DNA of 5,343 bases from NCBI GenBank assembly GCA_030045755.1, contig JASIEW010000018.1, forward strand, positions 1 through 5,343, given 5' to 3'. This document shows positions 1-5,305 of this stretch, piece after piece. Under the pieces are notes generated by a model. That model made no database searches. It saw only the letters and a list, made by a program, of their open reading frames with translations, and was not told the DNA's origin. The DNA is from Nitrososphaerales archaeon. Lineage in GTDB: Archaea > Thermoproteota > Nitrososphaeria > Nitrososphaerales > UBA183. The stretch's first letter is position 1, and each line of letters opens with the position of its first letter. The position numbers and the translations under genes are program-made.

Positions 1-41
1 TCCTCCAGAGACTTCCCCCTGTACCTGAACTCTTTCGGCAT
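1..41 (-). CDS. rps19: Small-subunit ribosomal protein uS19 (S19), 5' end only
   Basis: Only the first 13 codons and two further bases are in the window; the gene continues off the left edge. The ATG at 41-39 follows directly on the TAG stop of the L2 gene (TAGATG, no gap). It reads MPKEFRYRGKSLE, which matches the archaeal S19 start (a KEF-x-YRG-x-x-LEEL type N-terminus), and S19 is the gene that follows L2 in the archaeal ribosomal operon. S19 sits in the head of the 30S subunit and binds 16S rRNA. A GGAGG at 57-53, inside the end of the L2 gene, is a plausible ribosome binding site 11 bases before the ATG. The assignment rests on this short peptide plus gene order, both of which agree. Confidence 0.88.
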   Translation of the reverse strand, partial: MPKEFRYRGKSLE

Positions 42-785
42 CTACTTGGAAACCTCCGCGCTTGCCCTGGCCAATCTCTTGCGTCCTGTCTTCCTCGGCG
101 CTATTAATCCTACCTTCCTTCCTGGCGGCGCGTTTCGGGGAGTGCTGGTCGACTTGCCGGGGTGCTGGTGCCTTCCGCCTCCAAACGGGTGGTAGACGAC
201 CGCCATCGCTATGCCTCTCATCCTGGGGTAGACCCTTCCCGACGCTCTCATCGCATGATGCCTCGCGCCGGCAGTGAGGAACGGCTTCTCTCTCCTGCCG
301 CCCCCAGCGACCTCTCCGACCGTCGCCCTGCAGGTGTCGTTGACCATGATGTTCTTCCCCGACGGGAGCTTGATTATCGCCCTGCCATTCGCTTTCGAGA
401 ACAGGACAGCAGATCCGCCCGAAGCCCTCACCAGCTTACCTCCGTCGCCCGGCCTGAGCTCGATGTTGCAGACCCTGGTTCCTTCAGGGATCGACGAGAG
501 CGGCATCACGTTTCCCTCGCTGGGGTTCGCCGACCTCCCCAACGAGACCTCACGGCCGACAGACATGCCGGCGACCGCTGGCAGGTAGGTGTACGTGTTA
601 TCGCCGAACCTGAGCTGGGCCAGAGGCGCGCTCCTACCTCTTTCGTCCAGGATGGCCGTGACGACGGCGCTCTGTGCCTCACTGTTCGCCATCGGGTATC
701 TGACCGGAGCTATCTTGCCCCTTATCGGAGCCCTGAACTGGATACCCGCCTTACCGCGCCTTCGCTGGAGAATTCTCTTGCCCAA
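42..785 (-). CDS. rpl2: Large-subunit ribosomal protein uL2 (L2), archaeal type
   Basis: This 247-residue protein is a core 50S protein that binds 23S rRNA near the peptidyl transferase centre. It begins GKRILQRRRGKAG and FRAP, the archaeal/eukaryotic L2 N-terminus. The SH3-like part includes GNVMPLSSIPEGT from residue 91, and the C-terminal rRNA-binding extension has HPFGGGRHQHPG at 199-210, containing the invariant histidine (H199) and GGG turn. It then continues APPGRKVGLIA. Length is normal for archaea (about 240). The start codon is TTG at 785-783: an in-frame TAA (the L23 stop) lies one codon upstream, and the next methionine (residue 32) would remove the conserved N-terminus. A GGTG at 795-792 sits six bases before the TTG. 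The gene follows rpl23 by 3 bases. Just before H199 it has AMAVVYH where most L2 proteins have AMN-x-V(D/E)H. Confidence 0.97.
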   Translation of the reverse strand: MGKRILQRRRGKAGIQFRAPIRGKIAPVRYPMANSEAQSAVVTAILDERGRSAPLAQLRFGDNTYTYLPAVAGMSVGREVSLGRSANPSEGNVMPLSSIPEGTRVCNIELRPGDGGKLVRASGGSAVLFSKANGRAIIKLPSGKNIMVNDTCRATVGEVAGGGRREKPFLTAGARHHAMRASGRVYPRMRGIAMAVVYHPFGGGRHQHPGKSTSTPRNAPPGRKVGLIAPRKTGRKRLARASAEVSK

Positions 786-788
786 AGG

Positions 789-1055
789 TTACACCAACCC
801 CAGCTTGGTCGCCAGGTCAGCAGCCCTGCTCTCGGGCGACAGCCTGACGAACGCCTTCTTCCCCTTCAGCGTCCTCGAGGTGTTCACTGCGTCTACCTTG
901 ACCTCGTAGAGCGCCTCGACTGCGTTCGCTATCTGGGTCTTGGTCACCCTGTCGTCCACTATGAAGCAGAGCTTGTTCTCCTTCTCTATCTGGTCGAATG
1001 TCCTTTCGGTGACGTAGGGTCTGAAGAGTATCTTCTGCGCGTCCTCAAGCCTCAT
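789..1055 (-). CDS. rpl23: Large-subunit ribosomal protein uL23 (L23)
   Basis: This 88-residue protein binds 23S rRNA at the polypeptide exit tunnel, where signal recognition particle and chaperones dock. The sequence shows the archaeal L23 hallmarks: an N-terminal ILFRPYVTERT segment, ENKLCFIVDDRVTKTQIANAVEALYEVKVDAVNT (residues 26-59) and a terminal KKAFVRLSPE...ADLATKLGLV. The frame stays open upstream to 1112, but I chose the ATG at 1055-1053. It gives the usual archaeal length (about 85), it begins 2 bases after the rpl4 stop (TAACCATG), and the extra 19 residues of the longer reading resemble nothing in the family and would lie inside rpl4. A GGAGG at 1073-1069 lies 13 bases before the ATG, rather far for a binding site, so translational coupling to rpl4 is likely. 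Confidence 0.95.
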   Translation of the reverse strand: MRLEDAQKILFRPYVTERTFDQIEKENKLCFIVDDRVTKTQIANAVEALYEVKVDAVNTSRTLKGKKAFVRLSPESRAADLATKLGLV

Positions 1056-1057
1056 GG

Positions 1058-1849
1058 TTATGCGGCCGCCTCCGAATTGATTCCCAGCGCCCCGAGTGAC
1101 GACTCTGTCCATATGGTCAGTCTGCCCGGCTCCCCGCCTGGCGCCAGGTCGAGCACGCTGAGGTCCTCGACCCGCCTCACGTCCACTCCAGGGATCCCGC
1201 CCGCGGCCCTGCCCACGCCACGGTCGTTTGTCACTACGATGAGCGGCCCGACAGGGGTCCTGTATACTCTTCCCCTGAGCCTGCTCTTACCTGTGTTCCT
1301 CTTGGTCCCGTCCCTTACCCTCGCCAGCTCAGCGTCGAGCTCCAGTTTGCTGAGAAAGGACGCGAGTTCCTTGGTCTTCTCGACCGCCTCTATCTCGTCA
1401 GCCACCACCAGAGGGAGCTCGACCTTCTCGACCCTGTGGCCCCTCGCCTTCACGGCCCCGAGGTTGGCTGTGAAAGCAATCGCGGACTCGGTAGCCAGTC
1501 GCTTCTCTTTCTTGTTGACTTTGAAGTGAATGACCTTCTCCGACCTTGGAGGATGGGGCAGCCTTCCCTTCACCACGCTTGCTACGCCGGCCGACATGCC
1601 GCTCCTCGAGTATCCTTCGCCCTTCACCTTGGGTATCCTCGCTCTCCCCGTCCCCGTCGGGGGGCTGTGGGTCTCGGCCGTCGTCCTCTCGCCGGCCATC
1701 GGGTCGCGGCCCTTCGGCTGGAAGCCGTGCGAACCTACGAGCCAGAACGCCCTCCTAACCAGATCGGGCCTCAGCTGCGTCTCGAAGACCTGAGGGACAT
1801 CGACCTTCCCGGCAGCCTCGCCGTCTAGACCGCGGACTTCCGCCTTCAC
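1058..1849 (-). CDS. rpl4: Large-subunit ribosomal protein uL4 (L4), archaeal/eukaryotic type
   Basis: This 263-residue protein binds 23S rRNA with a globular domain and sends a long loop into the wall of the exit tunnel. The tunnel loop is visible at about residues 45-105, basic and glycine-rich, with GTGRARIPKVKGEGYSRSG and RLPHPPRSEKV. It is followed by NKKEKRLATESAIAFTA (112-128), the archaeal/eukaryotic L4 signature. The C-terminal half carries GKSRLRGRVYRTPVGPLIVV (187-206) and GIPGVDVRRVEDLSVLDLAPGG, typical of the Rossmann-like core. The start is GTG at 1849-1847, overlapping the TGA of rpl3 (GTGA), so translation is probably coupled. Length is in the archaeal range. Bacterial and some archaeal L4 proteins regulate their own operon, but nothing in this sequence shows such control. 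Confidence 0.96.
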   Translation of the reverse strand: MKAEVRGLDGEAAGKVDVPQVFETQLRPDLVRRAFWLVGSHGFQPKGRDPMAGERTTAETHSPPTGTGRARIPKVKGEGYSRSGMSAGVASVVKGRLPHPPRSEKVIHFKVNKKEKRLATESAIAFTANLGAVKARGHRVEKVELPLVVADEIEAVEKTKELASFLSKLELDAELARVRDGTKRNTGKSRLRGRVYRTPVGPLIVVTNDRGVGRAAGGIPGVDVRRVEDLSVLDLAPGGEPGRLTIWTESSLGALGINSEAAA

Positions 1850-2805
1850 TTGGACCCACTTCTCAAGGCTGCGCTGATCTCTATCAACTGGGGCGGAGCC
1901 TGACTCTTCGTCACTCCCCGGACCCTGAATCTGACGAGCACGAACCTGCGAGCCGGTCCGGGCACGGAGCCTCTCAGGACGGCGTACTCTCCTGCCACCC
2001 TCCCGAAGTGCGTGAACCCTCCTTCCGGCGTGATCGGCTTCTCGTTTGCGTTCCCCGTTAGGATTATCCTCTTTCCAGTCTCAGTCCTCTGATGGAACCC
2101 CATCTGCCCAGCGCGCGCAACCGTGTACATGACCGCGGCCGGGTGCCATGGCCCGATCACGGCGACTTCCCTGACGGTCTTCCTCGACTTGTGCTGTTTC
2201 CTCTTGACCCCGAACCTGGTTATGGGCCCCTCGAAACCCTTCCCCTTCGTAATGCCGAGTACGTCGACGTACATCCCTGCCTTGAAGATGTCAGTGAACT
2301 TCACCTTCTTTCCGAGCAGCCCCAGAACATAGTCGACCTGTGCCTTCACGTCGCCCCCGCCTACCCCTATCTCCATCACTATGGGCTTCTTCTGCGACAG
2401 ACCGGCTTCCTGCGGGACCGACGACACGAGCGCAGCCACCTTGGCCGTTCTTTCTAGGGGGAGCTTGTCGGAGGTCGTTTGGGTTCCCGCCTTGAGGTCG
2501 GCGATCGCCATGTCCGCCCCGTTCTCGCGGGCGTAGAGTCGCAACCCTACGACTTCCGCCTCAGGGAACGTCAGGACGCTAGAGATGTTGAAGAGCGGCT
2601 TTCCGAAGTTCGGCGTCTTCGCTCTGTCGTCCACTGTGATCGAGTGGGTGGTGCCCGCCTTGTAGCCTGGAAAGCCCAAGACCGTGGGCTTCTCAGAGTC
2701 GATCTTCGGCCAGGTGCGGATGCGAGGGATTAGGCTCTTGGCCCGTCCTCTGGGCCTGTACGCAAGACTACCTCTACGCGGCGCGGAATACTTACGGTGT
2801 CCCAA
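1846..2805 (-). CDS. rpl3: Large-subunit ribosomal protein uL3 (L3), archaeal type
   Basis: This 319-residue protein is one of the first to assemble on 23S rRNA, and its extension reaches the peptidyl transferase centre. The N-terminus GHRKYSAPRRGSLAYRPRGRA is diagnostic of archaeal/eukaryotic L3. YKAGTTHSITVDD (48-60) and VLGITKGKGFEGPITRFGVKR (182-202) are core elements, and GPWHPAAVMYTVARAGQMGFHQR (218-240) is the conserved segment near the catalytic centre. Length is a little short of the roughly 330-340 residues common in archaea. The start is TTG at 2805-2803: an in-frame TAG lies three codons upstream, no ATG or GTG exists between them in this frame, and the next methionine would remove the signature N-terminus. 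GTGA just before the TTG may serve as the outer part of a ribosome binding site. The gene lies 42 bases after the methyltransferase and overlaps rpl4 by four bases. Confidence 0.97.
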   Translation of the reverse strand: MGHRKYSAPRRGSLAYRPRGRAKSLIPRIRTWPKIDSEKPTVLGFPGYKAGTTHSITVDDRAKTPNFGKPLFNISSVLTFPEAEVVGLRLYARENGADMAIADLKAGTQTTSDKLPLERTAKVAALVSSVPQEAGLSQKKPIVMEIGVGGGDVKAQVDYVLGLLGKKVKFTDIFKAGMYVDVLGITKGKGFEGPITRFGVKRKQHKSRKTVREVAVIGPWHPAAVMYTVARAGQMGFHQRTETGKRIILTGNANEKPITPEGGFTHFGRVAGEYAVLRGSVPGPARRFVLVRFRVRGVTKSQAPPQLIEISAALRSGSK

Positions 2806-2847
2806 CTCACGCTAAACCTTCCCAGACGCCCGGTTCTAGAATCGCTC

Positions 2848-3663
2848 TTAAGCTTTGTCTGCGGAAAGGACATCGAGGAGGCCGAGTCCGGCAAAGATGG
2901 CCTCTTCAGTCCTGACCGACACCACCTGTTGGTCTGGAATCAGGTTCACGACGAAGTCTGCGGACCGCTGCAGCTCGCGCCCAAAGATGTCGAACAGGCC
3001 CCTCGCGGGAGACCCGAACACGAGCTTGACTCTCTGGGACCCGTGGATGGACGCCCGCAAGCGCGCGAGTTCGGAAGTGAAGGGACTCCCGAGCCTCGAA
3101 GTCGCGATGCGGAGCCACCCTTCCGCGAAGACTTCGCCTGCGGGAGCCGCCCGTACCGTGTATCCCCAGTACTCGCCCGCCTGCTCCCGCGGAATCACTT
3201 CGCCCGTCAAGGGGAACTTCGATTTCAGGCGGACCGTCACTCTGCCCTTGGCCGTCCTCGCTCCCGCCACGACCGCCTGCTCAAGCCCGACGTCCACCGA
3301 GCCGTCGCCGTTCGCTACTCCTTCCCTCGCCTCTCCTACTCTCAGTTCGTCAACCTTCACCTTCGACTTGTGTGATGGTATCCGCAGGGGCGGAAGGGTC
3401 CCGGCATATCGCAGCTCCTCGTCCAGAGGATAGAGCCTCCTCCTGAGGTATTGAGGAGTCTCGAGGTAACCAAGGACCTTGACGATCAGCTCTGCCTCAC
3501 CGCGACCTTTGTCGTCTCTGAACACCTCGATCGCGTCCACGCCGTAAATCGAGCACGCCCTCGCGATGACGCCCAGTTTGTTCGTCTTGTCCCTCAGCGA
3601 CTCCCTTTCCTCAAGCACGGTGTCAGGGATGGCCACAGCGACCGTCCTGCCGAGAAGCGTCAT
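2848..3663 (-). CDS. SPOUT-class RNA methyltransferase (DUF171 / MTH1 family), probably rRNA-directed
   Basis: This 271-residue protein matches the archaeal/eukaryotic knotted methyltransferase family annotated as putative RNA (uridine N3) methyltransferase, whose archaeal members commonly precede rpl3. The N-terminal half has VAVAIPDTVLEERESLRDKT (8-27), IARACSIYGVDAIEVFRDD (33-51) and the arginine-rich RRRLYPLDEELRYAGTLPPL (74-93). Residues of about 95-165 look like the beta-rich inserted domain typical of the family. The C-terminal knot with the S-adenosylmethionine pocket is LVFGSPARGL (214-223) and NLIPDQQVVSVRTEEAIFAG (240-259). The RTEEA motif is intact, but the usual PxQG reads PDQQ. 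The ATG at 3663-3661 is the natural start; an ATG 14 bases upstream is out of frame. It heads the ribosomal operon, which supports an rRNA substrate, but the target nucleotide cannot be inferred. Confidence 0.88.
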   Translation of the reverse strand: MTLLGRTVAVAIPDTVLEERESLRDKTNKLGVIARACSIYGVDAIEVFRDDKGRGEAELIVKVLGYLETPQYLRRRLYPLDEELRYAGTLPPLRIPSHKSKVKVDELRVGEAREGVANGDGSVDVGLEQAVVAGARTAKGRVTVRLKSKFPLTGEVIPREQAGEYWGYTVRAAPAGEVFAEGWLRIATSRLGSPFTSELARLRASIHGSQRVKLVFGSPARGLFDIFGRELQRSADFVVNLIPDQQVVSVRTEEAIFAGLGLLDVLSADKA

Positions 3664-3751
3664 CGAAACCTGGCCATGCCCGCGCTAATTCAGCTTTCCG
3701 CGTTCCGAACCGAAGTAAGGTAGATGAACCGTATGCTCAACCGCTGGGAGC
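3664..3751. promoter_or_regulatory. Divergent intergenic region between the ribosomal operon and the MFS gene
   Basis: These 88 bases must hold the start signals for both directions if each gene has its own promoter. The only A/T-rich patch is GCTAATTC at 3684-3691. On the minus strand its AATTAG is centred about 24 bases before the methyltransferase ATG, which would suit an almost leaderless transcript, but it is a poor match to the archaeal TATA consensus. On the plus strand I see no convincing box. Placement is inference and weak. Confidence 0.3.
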
Positions 3752-5065
3752 GTGAGCACAGGGGCCAAAGCCCGCAGGATAGACTGGGTCTACTCGACCT
3801 TTCCGATCTCGCTCGCCACCGGCCCCCTCGGCACGCTCGTTACCCTCTACTTGATCCAGTTGAACGGCATAACACTGGGGACGATCTATGCAAGCCTGGC
3901 GGCCGCGGTCTACAACGGAGTCGGCATACCCGCGTCCATATTCTGGGGCTTCGCCACGGACAGAATCCATCGAAGAAGGCTGCTGGTCTTGGGGAGCTAC
4001 GCAGTCGTCGGACTGATCATGGTCTCCTACTACTTCGACCAGACCACCGCGGGCACGATTGCGCGTTACTCCGTCATCTCCTTCGTCTCGGTCGCCTCTG
4101 CTACCCCTCTGAACCTCCTGATAATGGAGACGGAGACCAAGAACAGATGGGCCGAAGCGTTCGCGAGGCTGTCCATGGTCTCAGGCGTAGGGACAGTCGT
4201 CGGTCTGGTGGTCGGCACGGTGTGGACCGAAGCCGTTCCGGCGCAGTTGACGCTGCTGTTCGTCCCGCTCGGCTTCTTCGGGCTAGTGTCTGCGGGCCTC
4301 GTCATGGTGATGATAACCGAACCTCAGTTCGTGTTCGAACGAGAGGTCGTGGCGATGAGGAGACCGAGCTTCTCCAGCCGACTGCTCGCCGATCCTCTCT
4401 TCTTCTTGGGGCTCCCGCGCGTTTCGGATTTCAGGAGGGTGTTCAGAGGGCTGCACTCAAGCCTGACGAGCTACCTCCCGCTCTTCTACATCTCGACGAT
4501 CCTGTTCTACTTCTCGAGCGGCCTCTTCAACACCGTCTTCGTCCCGGCGATGCAGAAACACCTCCTCTCGGACGACCAGGTCTTCGCGGTAATCTTGGTC
4601 GGGATGGTGGCCCAGACCCTGGCTTTCCAGCTGGCCGGTAAGTACATCAGCGAGCGCCCTCTGATCGCCACGTCAGTCCAAGGCCTGGTCCTAAGAGGGC
4701 TGGGGTACGTTCTGATGGGGGTCTCGGTCTTGGTGTTCTCGGGCTCCGCGTTTTTCATACCTGCACTAGTCCTGTACCCTCTCGCCGCAGGATTGGCCTT
4801 CGCGTTCTACTACACTTCCTCTAACACGATGATGTTCAACACAGTCCACGGGAAGAACGCAGGCTCTTCGCTGGGCGTATACTCGGCTGTGGTGGGTGTG
4901 GCGTCGATGATCGGGGCGCTGATCTCCGGGTTCATCTCGATTTACATGGGGTTCTACACAACCTTCATCATCGCAGGCGCCCTTCTCTTCGCCGCGGTCG
5001 TGATCGTGGCCAAGCTCCAAGTGTTTCAGCCTCCGGGAGAGCCGCAACCACCCGGCGCGGCCTGA
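3752..5065 (+). CDS. Major facilitator superfamily permease, substrate unknown
   Basis: This 437-residue membrane protein has hydrophobic stretches consistent with 12 helices in two bundles of six, split by a hydrophilic, arginine-rich cytoplasmic loop at about residues 188-240. The first bundle covers about 16-187 and the second about 241-420. Between helices 2 and 3 lies the MFS motif A, GFATDRIHRRR (66-76), with the expected glycine, aspartate and arginines. Single charged residues such as E126 in helix 4 could take part in substrate or proton handling, but no family-specific signature is recognisable, so sugar, peptide, metabolite or drug export are all open. The start is GTG at 3752: it is the only candidate after an in-frame TGA at 3725. 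GGGAG is present but only one base away, so the binding site is poor. The tail (424-437) is proline-rich and hydrophilic. Confidence 0.88.
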   Translation: MSTGAKARRIDWVYSTFPISLATGPLGTLVTLYLIQLNGITLGTIYASLAAAVYNGVGIPASIFWGFATDRIHRRRLLVLGSYAVVGLIMVSYYFDQTTAGTIARYSVISFVSVASATPLNLLIMETETKNRWAEAFARLSMVSGVGTVVGLVVGTVWTEAVPAQLTLLFVPLGFFGLVSAGLVMVMITEPQFVFEREVVAMRRPSFSSRLLADPLFFLGLPRVSDFRRVFRGLHSSLTSYLPLFYISTILFYFSSGLFNTVFVPAMQKHLLSDDQVFAVILVGMVAQTLAFQLAGKYISERPLIATSVQGLVLRGLGYVLMGVSVLVFSGSAFFIPALVLYPLAAGLAFAFYYTSSNTMMFNTVHGKNAGSSLGVYSAVVGVASMIGALISGFISIYMGFYTTFIIAGALLFAAVVIVAKLQVFQPPGEPQPPGAA

Positions 5066-5157
5066 CGTCTGCGCAGAACCAACGCCCGCACACGAGCTCC
5101 ATGGCGGCGCTTGGACTCGTCCTGCCTTGACGGGCCTGCTCCTGGAGACTTGAATTC
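5066..5157. other. Spacer between the MFS gene and the tRNA promoter
   Basis: I find no gene here: the longest ATG-initiated reading on the plus strand is a nine-codon frame at 5101-5130 without a ribosome binding site. No stem followed by a T-run was seen apart from TTCTTTT at 5155-5161, which overlaps the tRNA TATA box and could also end the MFS transcript, since archaeal transcription can terminate on T-rich tracts. Confidence 0.4.
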
Positions 5158-5163
5158 TTTTAA
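5157..5163 (+). promoter_or_regulatory. TATA box of the tRNA-Ala gene
   Basis: CTTTTAA stands out in an otherwise GC-rich stretch. Its centre is 27-28 bases before the first base of the mature tRNA (5188), which is the archaeal spacing from TATA box to transcription start. This suggests initiation at or within a base or two of the tRNA 5' end, leaving little or no 5' leader for RNase P to remove. The position is seen directly; promoter function is inferred. Confidence 0.68.
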
Positions 5164-5215
5164 CCGGTGAGTGCGAGAGCGCCCCGTGGGCCGGTCGTCT
5201 AGTTTGGTAGGATAC

Positions 5216-5232
5216 GGCTAAGCTGCGTCCAA
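5216..5232 (+). other. tRNA intron 1, 17 bases, position 27/28
   Basis: The central four-pair helix joins D-stem bases GGAT (5210-5213) to GTCC (5227-5230). It is flanked by the three-base bulges ACG (5214-5216) and AAT (5231-5233). Cutting after the second base of each bulge removes 17 bases and joins C27 to T28, creating a fully paired anticodon stem. The inner helix is only GC/GC closing the loop TAAGCT. No outer helix forms beyond the bulges, so this is a relaxed splice motif. The site is non-canonical, in the anticodon stem. Confidence 0.83.
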
Positions 5233-5242
5233 TCCCTTGGCA

Positions 5243-5255
5243 AAGAGATCCAGAC
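5243..5255 (+). other. tRNA intron 2, 13 bases, canonical position 37/38
   Basis: The central helix pairs TTGG (5237-5240, which holds the first two anticodon bases) with CCAG (5250-5253), one pair being G-U. Bulges are CAA (5241-5243) and ACT (5254-5256). The outer helix is TCCC/GGGA (5233-5236 with 5257-5260), the future anticodon stem. The inner part is just one A-T pair closing a GAGA tetraloop (5245-5248). Cutting after the second bulge base removes 13 bases exactly after position 37, the standard archaeal site. Confidence 0.86.
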
Positions 5256-5277
5256 TGGGAGAGGTCGGGGGTTCGAG

Positions 5278-5305
5278 TCCCATCGCGAAATGCGCTGAGC
5301 GAATG
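5278..5305 (+). other. tRNA intron 3, 28 bases, T-loop position 59/60
   Basis: This has the most complete splice motif of the three. The outer helix is the T stem GGGGG/CCCCC (5267-5271 with 5307-5311). The central helix is TTCG/CGAA (5272-5275 with 5300-5303), fully paired. Bulges are AGT (5276-5278) and TGT (5304-5306). The inner hairpin pairs 5279-5286 with 5292-5299, with two mismatches and loop GAAAT. Cutting after the second base of each bulge restores the T loop TTCGAGT. The site is non-canonical. Confidence 0.88.

Noticed and set aside
789..1112. Longer L23 starting at the ATG at 1112
   Set aside because: The extra 19 residues fall within the rpl4 coding sequence and do not resemble L23; the ATG at 1055 fits the family length and the gene spacing.
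162..1529. Long plus-strand open frame of 455 codons
   Set aside because: It lies antisense to L2, L23 and L4, its peptide is low-complexity (rich in R, S, P and L) with no recognisable domain, and such frames arise readily opposite GC-rich genes.
3724..4641. Plus-strand open frame of 305 codons starting with ATG upstream of the MFS start
   Set aside because: It overlaps the MFS gene in another frame; the peptide is arginine- and histidine-rich without a domain, whereas the MFS frame gives coherent membrane helices and motif A.
5215..5225. CGGCT-A-AGCTG read as the anticodon stem of the tRNA
   Set aside because: The halves could pair but would leave a one-base loop with no anticodon, and no suitable variable region precedes the T arm; most of this stretch falls inside intron 1.
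5229..5240. CCAA-TCCC-TTGG perfect hairpin
   Set aside because: It has four pairs and a four-base loop, but it competes with the two splice motifs, which together explain every base of the region; it could at most be a transient alternative fold.
5236..5242. CTTGGCA read as an anticodon loop with TGG (tRNA-Pro)
   Set aside because: It would place C at position 37 and shift the stem; the bulge-helix-bulge geometry gives loop TTGGCAT with anticodon GGC, and the G3-U70 pair independently says alanine.
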